The position numbers were made by a program, and so were the translations under genes. From Williamsia phyllosphaerae (GTDB lineage Bacteria; Actinomycetota; Actinomycetes; Mycobacteriales; Mycobacteriaceae), in NCBI RefSeq assembly GCF_014635305.1, contig NZ_BMCS01000003.1:434001-498000 (forward strand): a stretch of 64,000 bases of DNA. Reading direction: 5' to 3'. Below, in pieces: positions 16,872 through 25,794 of this stretch (position 1 is the first letter of the stretch; the number at the start of each line of letters is the position of its first letter). The notes beneath the pieces were generated by a model that did not search any database, had not been told where the DNA came from, and saw only the letters and a list, made by a program, of their open reading frames with translations.

Positions 16872-17462
16872 CTGAGCTCAGACGTTCGGAGGGGTCGACT
16901 GGTTGTTTTGGTCGGCCCCTCCGCCGTCGGCAAGTCCAGCGTCGTGCGACGTCTCCGCGAGCTGATGCCCGATCTCGTGTTCAGCGTCTCGGCCACCACC
17001 CGCGCCCCGCGCGCCGGCGAGGTCGACGGTCGCGACTACGACTTCGTCGGCGCCGATCGCTTCGCCGAGATGATCGCCGACGGAGACCTGCTGGAGTGGG
17101 CCGAGATCCACGGCGGCCTGCAGCGGTCGGGGACACCCGCGCGACCGGTGTTCGACGCCCTCGAGGCCGGCTCATCCGTCCTGGTCGAGGTCGACATCGC
17201 GGGTGCGCGCGCCGTTCAGGCCCGACTCGCCGACGCCATCACGGTGTTCCTGACCCCGCCCAGCTGGGAGGTCCTGGTCGAACGCCTGACCGGACGGGGC
17301 ACCGAGACCGCCGAGGTCATCGAACGCCGACTCGAGACCGCACGGGCCGAACTGGCCATCGCCCACGAGTTCGACCACGTCATCGTCAACGACGATGTCG
17401 ACCGGGTGGCGCAAAACTTGGTAAGCTTGCTGGTCGGGCGTGAGGATTCCCGGACGCCGTGA
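16872..17462 (+). CDS. gmk: Guanylate kinase; start codon unresolved
   Basis: Phosphorylates GMP to GDP. The P-loop is GPSAVGKSS, the GMP-binding region includes SATTRAPRAGEVDGRDY, and WAEIHGGLQRSG and IAGARAVQARL follow. The start is a problem. The only ATG/GTG/TTG before the P-loop is TTG 16908, which leaves just MVGPS before GKSS and removes the first beta strand (RLVVLVGPS). The frame is open back to the mihF stop, and a CTG at 16872, 9 nt after an AGGG, would give 196 residues and keep that strand. I list the CTG start as the better fit to structure, with modest confidence. Confidence 0.85.
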   Translation: MSSDVRRGRLVVLVGPSAVGKSSVVRRLRELMPDLVFSVSATTRAPRAGEVDGRDYDFVGADRFAEMIADGDLLEWAEIHGGLQRSGTPARPVFDALEAGSSVLVEVDIAGARAVQARLADAITVFLTPPSWEVLVERLTGRGTETAEVIERRLETARAELAIAHEFDHVIVNDDVDRVAQNLVSLLVGREDSRTP

Positions 17463-17544
17463 TCGGCGACCGTCGTGTACACCCGCCTGAACAGTGCGTT
17501 TCGACCGACGAGATGTCACAGACAGTACGAAGTGAGGACTTTGC

Positions 17545-17844
17545 GTGAGCAGTCAGACCAGCGTCGAACCGACCGACATCGCCGACGCCCCGGCCTACGA
17601 CACCCCGTTGGGCATCACCAACCCGCCCATCGATGAGTTGCTCGAGCGTGCCTCCTCGAAGTACGCCCTGGTGATCTACGCGGCCAAGCGCGCCCGGCAG
17701 ATCAACGACTACTACAACCAGCTCGGCGACGGCATCCTCGAATACGTGGGTCCCCTGGTCGAGCCGGGCATGCAGGAGAAGCCGCTCTCGATCGCCATGC
17801 GCGAGATCCACGCCGATCTGCTCGAGCACACCGAAGGCGAGTAG
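17545..17844 (+). CDS. rpoZ: RNA polymerase omega subunit
   Basis: Small subunit that assists beta-prime folding and RNA polymerase assembly. The 99-residue protein has the omega signatures PPIDELLERASSKYALVIYAAKRARQIN-type helix (about residues 31-58) and LSIAMREIHADLL near the C-terminus. The GTG at 17545 follows a GAGGAC element. It sits between gmk and coaBC, the normal actinobacterial order. Confidence 0.95.
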   Translation: MSSQTSVEPTDIADAPAYDTPLGITNPPIDELLERASSKYALVIYAAKRARQINDYYNQLGDGILEYVGPLVEPGMQEKPLSIAMREIHADLLEHTEGE

Positions 17845-17874
17845 TCCCATTCGCGGTGAGCGGGACGAGGCGGC

Positions 17875-19131
17875 GTGAGCGGTAGCGGCACGTCGCGGCG
17901 AGTCGTCGTCGGGATAGGCGGCGGGATCGCCGCCTACAAGACCTGTTCGGTCATCCGCCACTTCACCGAGGCGGGGCACGACGTCCGGGTCATCCCGACG
18001 CGTTCCGCGCTCGAGTTCATCGGGGCCGCCACGCTCGAGGCGCTGAGCGGCAACCCGGTCAGCGCCGAGGTGTTCGACGACGTCGAGCACGTCCCGCACG
18101 TCCGCATCGGCCAACAGGCCGACCTGGTGATCGTGGCGCCGGCGACCGCGGACCTGATGGCCCGCACGGCCACCGGCCGTGCCGACGACCTCCTCAGCGC
18201 AACCCTGCTCACCGCCCGGTGCCCGGTGCTCTACGCCCCGGCGATGCACACCGAGATGTGGGAGCACCCGGCCACCCAGCACAACGTCGAGACGATCCGT
18301 TCGCGGGGAGGCGTCGTGATGACCCCGGCGTCGGGACGACTCACCGGCAAGGACACCGGCGCCGGGCGACTGCCCGACCCGTCGGAGATCGCCCTGATGG
18401 GCGAGGTGCTGCTCAGTGACCCGGACGCCTTGACCTACGACCTGCGTGGCACGCGGGTCCTGATCACCGCCGGCGGCACCCGCGAACCGTTGGACCCGGT
18501 CCGCTACCTCGGCAACCGCAGCTCCGGCAAGCAGGGGTTCGCGCTCGCCCGCGCGGCGTCGCACCGCGGCGCCACGGTGACGTTGATCGCGGGCGCCACG
18601 GCTGAACTGGCCGTCCCGTCCGGCGTCGAGCTGATCCCGGTGGTGACCGCGGCGCAGATGTCCGAGGAGATCGCCAAGCGATCCGACGAGGCCGACGTCG
18701 TCATCATGGCGGCCGCGGTCGCCGACTTCCGTCCGGTCAGCGTCGCGGACTCCAAGATCAAGAAGGGTTCGGCCGGTCCGGCCCCGATCGAACTCACCAC
18801 CAATCCCGACATCCTGCGCTCGCTCGTCGCCGCTCGCACCGCGGGTGAGGTCGCCGCGTCGACCGTCATCGTCGGGTTCGCCGCCGAGACCGGCGACGCC
18901 ACCGGGGGAGTGCTCGACCACGGCCGGGAGAAGTTGGCGCGCAAGGGATGTGACCTGCTGGTGGTGAACGCGGTCGGTGACGGAAAGGCGTTCGGCACCG
19001 ACGACAACACCGGCTGGTTGCTCGCGGCGACCGGAACCGAGACCGCGTTGCCGCTCGGATCGAAAACACTCATGGCGAGCCGAATACTGGACGCCGTCAC
19101 CGATCTACTACCCGTGGATCGATGTAGCTGA
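17875..19131 (+). CDS. coaBC: Bifunctional phosphopantothenoylcysteine decarboxylase / phosphopantothenate-cysteine ligase
   Basis: Two steps of coenzyme A synthesis. The CoaC half (about residues 1-190) is an FMN flavoprotein with VGIGGGIAAYKTCSVIRHF at its start, the PAMHTEMWEHPATQHN motif and the decarboxylase segment ARCPVLYAP. The CoaB half (about residues 195-410) begins VLITAGGTREPLDPVRYLGN with SSGKQGFALA and includes AAVADFRP and the KIKKG substrate loop. The GTG at 17875 gives 418 residues. Confidence 0.96.
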   Translation: MSGSGTSRRVVVGIGGGIAAYKTCSVIRHFTEAGHDVRVIPTRSALEFIGAATLEALSGNPVSAEVFDDVEHVPHVRIGQQADLVIVAPATADLMARTATGRADDLLSATLLTARCPVLYAPAMHTEMWEHPATQHNVETIRSRGGVVMTPASGRLTGKDTGAGRLPDPSEIALMGEVLLSDPDALTYDLRGTRVLITAGGTREPLDPVRYLGNRSSGKQGFALARAASHRGATVTLIAGATAELAVPSGVELIPVVTAAQMSEEIAKRSDEADVVIMAAAVADFRPVSVADSKIKKGSAGPAPIELTTNPDILRSLVAARTAGEVAASTVIVGFAAETGDATGGVLDHGREKLARKGCDLLVVNAVGDGKAFGTDDNTGWLLAATGTETALPLGSKTLMASRILDAVTDLLPVDRCS

Positions 19132-19282
19132 GGAACGCAGTCACACCGGCTGGCCAGGTCACCGATCGACCGCCGGTATGTGTACCTTGAGAAATCGTTA
19201 CTCGGGGGACACACGAACACCTGCGGGTACACACCTGCCGTCTCCACCACTGACCACTCCCGTGCAATCTCGAGAGGAAATG

Positions 19283-20512
19283 ATGACCAGTTCTGGCCAC
19301 CGTCTCACCGGAGCCTCCCGGCTCTTCACCAGCGAATCGGTCACCGAGGGCCATCCGGACAAGATCTGCGATGCCATCAGTGACTCGATCCTCGACGCGC
19401 TGCTCGAGCAGGACAAGCACTCCCGCGTCGCCGTGGAGACGCTGGTCACCACCGGCCAGGTCCACGTCGCCGGTGAGGTCACCACCTCGGCCTACGCCGA
19501 CATCCCGAAGATCGTGCGCGACAAGGTGCTCGAGATCGGCTACGACTCGTCCTCCAAGGGCTTCGACGGCGCCTCGTGCGGCGTCAACGTCGCGATCGGC
19601 GCGCAGTCGCCCGACATCGCGCAGGGTGTCGACAACGCCTACGAGGCGCGGGTCGACGGCGAGACCGACGAGATCGACAAGCAGGGCGCCGGCGACCAGG
19701 GCCTGATGTTCGGCTACGCCACCGTCGAGACCCCCGAGTACATGCCGGTCCCGATCGCGCTGGCCCACCGCCTGTCGCGTCGCCTCACCGAGGTCCGCAA
19801 GAACGGCACGCTGCCGTACCTGCGTCCCGACGGCAAGACCCAGGTCACCATCGAGTACAACGGCGACCAGCCGGTCCGTCTCGACACCGTCGTCCTGTCG
19901 ACCCAGCACGCGGCCGACATCGACCTCATCAAGATGCTCACCCCCGACATCAAGACCCACGTCGTCGACACCGTGCTGGCCGATCTGGACCTGCCGACGC
20001 TCGACACCTCCGACGTGCGTCTGCTGGTCAACCCGACCGGCAAGTTCGTGCTCGGTGGACCCATGGGCGACGCCGGGCTCACCGGCCGCAAGATCATCGT
20101 CGACACCTACGGCGGCATGGCCCGCCACGGTGGCGGCGCGTTCTCCGGCAAGGACCCGTCGAAGGTCGACCGCAGCGCGGCGTACGCGATGCGGTGGGTG
20201 GCCAAGAACGCCGTCGCCGCCGGCCTCGCACAGCGCATCGAGGTCCAGGTCGCCTACGCCATCGGCAAGGCCGCCCCGGTCGGTCTGTTCGTCGAGACGT
20301 TCGGCACCGAGACCGTCGACCCGTCCAAGATCCAGGCCGCGATCGCCGAGGTCTTCGACCTGCGTCCCGGCGCGATCATCCGCGACCTCGACCTGCTGCG
20401 GCCGATCTACGCGCCGACCGCGGCCTACGGTCACTTCGGCCGCACCGACGTCGACCTCCCGTGGGAGAACACCGACCGCGCCGACAAGCTGAAGGCGGCC
20501 GCCGGCCTGTGA
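19283..20512 (+). CDS. metK: S-adenosylmethionine synthetase
   Basis: Makes SAM from methionine and ATP. About 409 residues. Signatures are FTSESVTEGHPDKICDAISD near the N-terminus (catalytic His and metal Asp), GAGDQGLMFGYA near residue 130, GGGAFSGKDPSKVDRSAAYA near residue 285 and the C-terminal KAAPVG segment. ATG 19280 and ATG 19283 are adjacent; I favour 19283 because it stands 5 nt after GAGAGG. The 148-nt upstream gap carries no SAM riboswitch that I can recognise. A perfect hairpin follows the stop. Confidence 0.96.
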   Translation: MTSSGHRLTGASRLFTSESVTEGHPDKICDAISDSILDALLEQDKHSRVAVETLVTTGQVHVAGEVTTSAYADIPKIVRDKVLEIGYDSSSKGFDGASCGVNVAIGAQSPDIAQGVDNAYEARVDGETDEIDKQGAGDQGLMFGYATVETPEYMPVPIALAHRLSRRLTEVRKNGTLPYLRPDGKTQVTIEYNGDQPVRLDTVVLSTQHAADIDLIKMLTPDIKTHVVDTVLADLDLPTLDTSDVRLLVNPTGKFVLGGPMGDAGLTGRKIIVDTYGGMARHGGGAFSGKDPSKVDRSAAYAMRWVAKNAVAAGLAQRIEVQVAYAIGKAAPVGLFVETFGTETVDPSKIQAAIAEVFDLRPGAIIRDLDLLRPIYAPTAAYGHFGRTDVDLPWENTDRADKLKAAAGL

Positions 20513-20517
20513 CGACC

Positions 20518-20537
20518 CGGACCGTCACGACGGTCCG
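20518..20537 (+). terminator. Hairpin after metK
   Basis: CGGACCGT-CACG-ACGGTCCG forms a perfect eight-pair stem with a four-base loop, 5 nt after the metK stop and 33 nt before priA. It lacks a U-tract, as is common for actinobacterial terminator-like hairpins. Confidence 0.6.
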
Positions 20538-20570
20538 TCTGAGCACCATCCACACAGACGCCACCGATCG

Positions 20571-22613
20571 ATGAGCGCACGCGCTGCCACACGCACGCCC
20601 GCTGCTCATCGGCCGGTGGCGTCCGTGTTGCCCATGTTGGGTCTCGCCCACCTCGATCGGCCGTTCGACTACCAGGTCGACGCCGATCAGGACGAGGCCG
20701 CCGTCCCCGGCGCCCGCGTACGAGTCCGGTTCTCCGGGCGCCTCGTCGACGGTTTCGTCCTCGACCGCCTCGAGGCGAGTGAGCACCCGGGCAAGTTGGG
20801 GTGGCTCGATCGGGTGGTCTCGCCCGAACCCGTACTGACCCCCGAGGTCGCGGCCCTCTGCCGCGCGGTCGCCGACCGGTACGCGGGCACCATGACCGAC
20901 GTCCTGCGTCTGGCCATCCCCCCGCGGCACGGCCGGACCGAACAGGCTCCCGACACCACCACGGACACCACGGTGGCACCCGAGACGATCCCCGATGCGC
21001 CCGATCCCGCCGGGTGGGCCCGCTACCGCAACGCCGAGTCCTTCACCGGTGTGGTCGGTGCCGGCGGGCCCGGCCGAGCCGCCTGGCAGGCCCTGCCGGG
21101 CGAGGACTGGTCGCTGCGACTGGCCGAGCTGGCCACCCACGCGGTGCGCTCCGGGCACGGCGTCCTGATCGTGGTCCCCGACCAACGCGACCTCGACCGC
21201 GTCGAGCGGGCATGCCGCGAGGTCCTCGGCGACACCGTCGTCGCACTGTCGGCCGGTCTCGGGCCCGCCGCGCGCTACCGCCGGTGGTTGCGGGTGCTGC
21301 GCGGGACGGCCATGGTCGTCGTCGGCACCCGCAGCACCGCCTTCGCCCCCGTCCACCGCCTCGGGCTGATGGTCGTCTGGGACGACGGCGACGACAGCCT
21401 CACCGAACCCCGCGCGCCCTACCCGCACCCGCGGGAGGTGGCCGTCCTGCGCGCCGCGGAGAGCGGGTGCGCACTCGTGATCGGCGGTCTGACCCGTACC
21501 GCCGAGACACAGACCCTCGTCGACTCCGGCTGGATGCACGACCTCGTCGCCGACCGGGCGACGGTCCGCGCCCATGCGCCGCGGATACTCGCGATCAGCG
21601 ACGAGGACCGCCGCGTCGCCCGCGACCCCAACGCCCGGATCGTGCGCATCCCGGAGATCGCCTTCGACGCCGCCCGTGCCGCGCTGGCCGCGCAGACGCC
21701 GGTGCTGATCAGTGTGCCGCGACGCGGCTATCACCCGTCGCTGGCCTGCGAACGCTGCCGCACCCGCGTCCGCTGTCGGCGCTGCCGCGGACCGATGTAC
21801 GCCGACGGTCCCACCGCCCGCGGCGAACCCGTGCGTATCACCTGCCGATGGTGCGGACATCACGAGTCGTCCTTCCGGTGTGCCGAGTGCGGCGACACCC
21901 ACCTGCGCGCCCTCACCTCCGGTTCGCGACGCACCGCCGAGGAACTGGGCAAGGCGTTCTCGGGTGTGCCGGTGATCACCTCCGGTGGCGACCACATGGT
22001 CGACACCGTCCCCGCCGGTGCGCGCGTGGTCGTCTCGACCCCGGGGGCCGAACCGGTCGCCGAGGGCGGGTACGGCGCCGCGGTGCTGCTCGACACCTGG
22101 GCGCAGATGGACCGGCCCGATCTCCGTGCCGGCGAGCAGACCCTGCGCCGCTGGTTCGCCGCGATCACCCTGGTCCGTTCGGCGGCCGACAGCGGGACCG
22201 CAGTCATCGTGGCCGACGCCGGGATCCCGGTGGTGCAGGCCGCCATCAGGTTCGACGCGGTCGGTTTCGCGAAGGACGAGGTCGCACAGCGCGCCGAGCT
22301 CGGACTGCCCCCCGCGGTGACGATGGCGTCGGTGGACGGAACGGCGACGTCGATCGCCGCGTTCGCGGACTCGGTGGCCCTGCCCACGACCGGCGAGGTG
22401 CTCGGACCGGTCGACCTCCCGCCCGACGCCCGGCCACCGGCGGGCAGCGACCGCGCAGGCGACGGTGGTGACATCGCGCGGATCCTGTTACGCGTCAACC
22501 GTTCCGAGGGGCGGGAGCTGGTCCGTGCGCTGCGGGACGCGCAGATCGCGCGCACCACCCACCACGATGCCGGGGCGTTACGGGTGCAGGTCGACCCGCC
22601 GACGATCGGCTGA
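20571..22613 (+). CDS. priA: PriA-like primosomal protein lacking helicase motifs
   Basis: Related to the replication restart helicase PriA. The N-terminal 3'-DNA-binding domain includes VLPMLGLAHLDRPFDYQVD. The central zinc region has paired cysteines in ACERCRTRVRCRRCRGPMY and CRWCGHHESSFRCAECG (about residues 393-443). The Walker A lysine motif is missing: the expected place reads VVGAGGPGRAAWQ, and the DEEH box is replaced by WDDGDDS. At 680 residues the fold is complete, so this is the ATPase-deficient PriA typical of actinobacteria rather than a broken gene. It probably loads partners without unwinding DNA. Confidence 0.9.
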   Translation: MSARAATRTPAAHRPVASVLPMLGLAHLDRPFDYQVDADQDEAAVPGARVRVRFSGRLVDGFVLDRLEASEHPGKLGWLDRVVSPEPVLTPEVAALCRAVADRYAGTMTDVLRLAIPPRHGRTEQAPDTTTDTTVAPETIPDAPDPAGWARYRNAESFTGVVGAGGPGRAAWQALPGEDWSLRLAELATHAVRSGHGVLIVVPDQRDLDRVERACREVLGDTVVALSAGLGPAARYRRWLRVLRGTAMVVVGTRSTAFAPVHRLGLMVVWDDGDDSLTEPRAPYPHPREVAVLRAAESGCALVIGGLTRTAETQTLVDSGWMHDLVADRATVRAHAPRILAISDEDRRVARDPNARIVRIPEIAFDAARAALAAQTPVLISVPRRGYHPSLACERCRTRVRCRRCRGPMYADGPTARGEPVRITCRWCGHHESSFRCAECGDTHLRALTSGSRRTAEELGKAFSGVPVITSGGDHMVDTVPAGARVVVSTPGAEPVAEGGYGAAVLLDTWAQMDRPDLRAGEQTLRRWFAAITLVRSAADSGTAVIVADAGIPVVQAAIRFDAVGFAKDEVAQRAELGLPPAVTMASVDGTATSIAAFADSVALPTTGEVLGPVDLPPDARPPAGSDRAGDGGDIARILLRVNRSEGRELVRALRDAQIARTTHHDAGALRVQVDPPTIG

Positions 22614-22660
22614 CGTCGGCAGCGGGACGATCGGCGTCGATCCGCGGCCGGACGAGCCCA

Positions 22661-22666
22661 TAGACT
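22661..22666 (+). promoter_or_regulatory. Predicted -10 element upstream of def
   Basis: TAGACT fits TANNNT and would start transcription near 22673, giving a 45-nt leader with GAGAGGA before the def GTG. No -35 is evident. Confidence 0.4.
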
Positions 22667-22717
22667 CGTACGCGCCCCGGTGCACCACGGTGCCGGGCAG
22701 GACGAGAGGACGCAGAC

Positions 22718-23308
22718 GTGTCGGTGGTGCCCATCCGGTTGTTCGGTGATCCGGTGCTGCGCACCCGCGCGGCTGAGGTCACCGACTTCGGTCCCGAGCT
22801 CGGTCGCCTGATCGACGACATGTTCGAGACCATGGACCGGCACAACGGTGCGGGCCTCGCCGCGACGCAGATCGGTGTCGAGTCCCGGGTCTTCGTCTTC
22901 AACTGCGGGGGGATGCGCGGACACATCGTCAACCCGGTCTTCACGGTCGAGGGCGACGACACCCAGACCGGTCCGGAGGGCTGCCTGTCGATCCCGGGGA
23001 TCCAGGCGTCCTGCACCCGTGCGGCGGTCGTGACGGTCAGCGGCGTCAACCGCGACGGCGTCCCGCTGCACTTCACCGCCGAGGACATCGTCGCCCGCGC
23101 GATCCAGCACGAGACCGACCATCTCGACGGTGTGCTCTTCCTGCAGCGCCTCGAGCCCACGATCCGCAAGGGCGCGATGCGCGCGGTCCGGGAATCGGAG
23201 TGGTTCGCCGCGGGTGTCACCAGCAGCGACGACCCCGGCGCGTACCCGACGACGTGGGTACACGAGCCCGACGAGGCCGGTATGACGCCCAGCAGGGTCG
23301 CCGAGTGA
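22718..23308 (+). CDS. def: Peptide deformylase
   Basis: Removes the N-formyl group from nascent proteins, opposing Fmt, which is encoded next. The three motifs are present: GAGLAATQIG (about residues 44-53), EGCLS (near residue 87, Cys metal ligand) and HETDHLDG (near residue 130, two His ligands and catalytic Glu). The length of 196 residues and the C-terminal extension after motif 3 resemble mycobacterial enzymes. The GTG at 22718 lies downstream of a GAGAGGA ribosome binding site. Confidence 0.95.
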   Translation: MSVVPIRLFGDPVLRTRAAEVTDFGPELGRLIDDMFETMDRHNGAGLAATQIGVESRVFVFNCGGMRGHIVNPVFTVEGDDTQTGPEGCLSIPGIQASCTRAAVVTVSGVNRDGVPLHFTAEDIVARAIQHETDHLDGVLFLQRLEPTIRKGAMRAVRESEWFAAGVTSSDDPGAYPTTWVHEPDEAGMTPSRVAE

Positions 23309-23360
23309 GAATCGAGCGGAGCGAGGCTCGGAGCGAGAGCGGGCCCTGCGAGATGACACT

Positions 23361-24287
23361 GTGAGGATCGTGTTCGCCGGGACGCCGGAACCTGCGGTGG
23401 CATCGCTGCGGCGTCTGATCGACTCACCCGATCACGAGGTCGTCGGTGTCATCACCCGCCCCGACGCCGAGTCCGGCCGTGGTCGCAAGGTCCTGCGGTC
23501 ACCGGTGGGAACGTTGGCCGACGGGGCGGGCGTCGAGGTGATCACGCCACGTCGGCTGTCCGAGCCGGAGGCGGTCGCGACGCTGACCGCATGGGCGCCG
23601 GACTGCTGCGCGGTCGTCGCCTACGGTGCGTTGGTACCGAAGGCGCTGCTCGACCTGCCGCAGCACGGATGGATCAACCTGCACTTCTCGCTGCTGCCGG
23701 CCTGGCGCGGCGCCGCCCCGGTCCAGGCGGCCATCGCCGCGGGCGACGAGATCACCGGCGCCAGCACCTTTCAGATCGAGGCCGGCCTCGACACCGGCCC
23801 GGTGTTCGGCACGCTCACCGAACGGATCCGACCCACCGACACCAGTGGTGATCTCCTCGATCGACTGGCCGAACACGGATCGCACCTGCTGGTCTCGACC
23901 CTCGACGGGATCGAGCGCGGTGAGCTCGTCGGGGTGCCGCAGCCCTCGGACGGGGTCAGCCTCGCCCCCAAGGTCGATGTCGCCGACGCGCGCGTCCGCT
24001 GGGATCGTCCCGCACACATCGTCGACCGCCAGATTCGTTCGGCCACACCGGCTCCCGGAAGCTGGACCGAGTTGGGAGAAGTCCGTTTGAAGATCGGCCC
24101 GGTCACCATGACCGACGATGAACCGCTGCCCGCGGGCGAGCTCGCGGTGTCGAAGAAGTCTGTCCTGGTGGGGACCGGTTCCGCGCCGGTCCGGCTGAGC
24201 ACGGTGCAACCCCCCGGGAAGAAGCCGATGGCCGCAGCCGACTGGGCCCGCGGCGCACATCTCGACACCGGCGCGGTGCTCTCATGA
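23361..24287 (+). CDS. fmt: Methionyl-tRNA formyltransferase
   Basis: Formylates initiator Met-tRNA using 10-formyltetrahydrofolate. The start MRIVFAGTPEPAV is diagnostic. The catalytic region NLHFSLLPAWRGAAPVQAAI contains the Asn/His pair near residues 110-112, and the Asp-containing SLLPxWRG signature follows. The C-terminal OB-fold (from about residue 205) handles tRNA. 308 residues. It forms a functional pair with def upstream. Confidence 0.96.
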   Translation: MRIVFAGTPEPAVASLRRLIDSPDHEVVGVITRPDAESGRGRKVLRSPVGTLADGAGVEVITPRRLSEPEAVATLTAWAPDCCAVVAYGALVPKALLDLPQHGWINLHFSLLPAWRGAAPVQAAIAAGDEITGASTFQIEAGLDTGPVFGTLTERIRPTDTSGDLLDRLAEHGSHLLVSTLDGIERGELVGVPQPSDGVSLAPKVDVADARVRWDRPAHIVDRQIRSATPAPGSWTELGEVRLKIGPVTMTDDEPLPAGELAVSKKSVLVGTGSAPVRLSTVQPPGKKPMAAADWARGAHLDTGAVLS

Positions 24288-24342
24288 TTTACCACGACTG
24301 TGCGTTCGCTCTGCAGTCCGGACCGGTCGGCGGTGGGGTCCG

Positions 24343-25722
24343 ATGACTCGCCCGGCACACATTCGGGACAAGGCCGTCGACCCGGTCCGCAAGGCTGCGC
24401 GCGACGTGCTGCGCGCGGTGCGCGAGCGGGATTCCTACGCGAACCTCGTGCTGCCCAAACTTCTCCGCGAGCGGGGCATCACCGGCCGCGACGCCGCGCT
24501 GGCCACCGAACTCGCCTACGGCACGTGCCGGGCGACCGGGGTGCTCGACGCGATCATCGCGTCGGCGGCAGGTCGGGCGGTCGACGAGATCGACGGGCCG
24601 GTACTCGACGTCCTCCGGCTCGGCGCGTATCAGCTGCTGCGCACCCGCATCGGCGCCCACGCGGCGGTGTCGACCTCGGTCGACCTGATCCGCAGCGAGG
24701 CGGGTCAGGGCCCGGCCGGGTTCTGCAACGCGGTGCTGCGCAAGATCTCCCAGCGCGACGAGGAACTCTGGACCGACGAACTCGCACCGTCGATGGCCGA
24801 CGACGTGGTCGGTCACCTGGCCTTCCGGTACGCCCACCCGCGCTGGATCGCCCAGGTGTTCGCCGACGCCCTGGCCGGTCCGGACGGTGGGGTCCGCGCC
24901 GGTGAGCTGCAGTCGGCGCTCGCGGCCGACGACGAACGACCGATCGTGCACCTCGCCGCACGTCCGGGTCTGATCAGCGCCGAAGAACTCGCGCTGGCGA
25001 CCGGGGGAGAGGTCGGGGCGTTCTCGCCGTACTGCGTCTACCTGCCCGGCGGCGACCCCGGCAAGCTCGACGCCGTCCGCGACGGGATGGCAGGCGTCCA
25101 GGACGAGGGCAGCCAACTGGTGGCCCGCGCGGTCACCGTCGCGCCCCTGGAGGGGGACGACACCGGGCGCTGGCTCGACCTGTGTGCCGGTCCCGGCGGC
25201 AAGGCCGCCATGATGGGCGCCCTCGCCGAGATCGACGCCGCCGCCCTCGACGCCGTCGAACCCTCCGAGCACCGTGCCGAACTGGTCCGGACATCGGTGA
25301 AGGGTCTGCCGGTCACCGTGCACGTCGCCGACGGCCGCGACAGCGGCCTGAGCACCGGATACGACCGTGTCCTCGTCGACGCCCCGTGCACCGGACTGGG
25401 CTCGCTGCGTCGACGCCCGGAGGCCCGCTGGCGACGCACGCCGTCCGACGTTCCCGAACTCGTGGCGCTGCAACGCCAACTGCTCGTCGCCGCACTGGAA
25501 CTCGTGCGGCCCGGTGGTGTGGTCGTCTACTCGACCTGCTCACCGCACCCGGCCGAGACCGTCGGCGTAGTCGAGTCGGTGGTCGCCGACGGACTGGCTC
25601 GCACCCTCGATGCTCGGCCCCTGGTGCCGGTCGACGACCTCGGAGACGGTCCCTACGTGCAGCTCTGGCCGCACGTCCACGGCACCGACGCGATGTTCCT
25701 GGCGGCGCTGACCCGACCGTGA
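24343..25722 (+). CDS. rsmB: 16S rRNA (cytosine-967-C5)-methyltransferase RsmB
   Basis: A 459-residue Fmu/RsmB-type enzyme. An N-terminal NusB-like RNA-binding domain (about residues 15-155) precedes the Rossmann methyltransferase domain. SAM binding is at LDLCAGPGGKAAMMGAL (about residues 278-294). The two catalytic cysteines are in VDAPCTGLGSLRRRPEARW and VVYSTCSPHPAET. It sits after fmt and before rpe, the same order as fmt-fmu-rpe in M. tuberculosis. The specific target base is inferred from the family. Confidence 0.94.
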   Translation: MTRPAHIRDKAVDPVRKAARDVLRAVRERDSYANLVLPKLLRERGITGRDAALATELAYGTCRATGVLDAIIASAAGRAVDEIDGPVLDVLRLGAYQLLRTRIGAHAAVSTSVDLIRSEAGQGPAGFCNAVLRKISQRDEELWTDELAPSMADDVVGHLAFRYAHPRWIAQVFADALAGPDGGVRAGELQSALAADDERPIVHLAARPGLISAEELALATGGEVGAFSPYCVYLPGGDPGKLDAVRDGMAGVQDEGSQLVARAVTVAPLEGDDTGRWLDLCAGPGGKAAMMGALAEIDAAALDAVEPSEHRAELVRTSVKGLPVTVHVADGRDSGLSTGYDRVLVDAPCTGLGSLRRRPEARWRRTPSDVPELVALQRQLLVAALELVRPGGVVVYSTCSPHPAETVGVVESVVADGLARTLDARPLVPVDDLGDGPYVQLWPHVHGTDAMFLAALTRP

Positions 25723-25781
25723 CACAGCGGGGGGACACGGCGCGGACACGCGGGGGTGGGCTTCGGCGCGGGGTCGATGCA

Positions 25782-25787
25782 TAGACT
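25782..25787 (+). promoter_or_regulatory. Predicted -10 element for a leaderless rpe mRNA
   Basis: TAGACT ends 7 nt before the rpe ATG at 25795, so transcription should start at the A of the start codon. No ribosome binding site precedes the ATG. Confidence 0.5.
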
Positions 25788-25794
25788 TCCCGCC

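Noticed and set aside
19132..19279. Possible SAM riboswitch before metK
   Set aside because: None of the conserved core elements of known SAM riboswitch classes could be found by eye.
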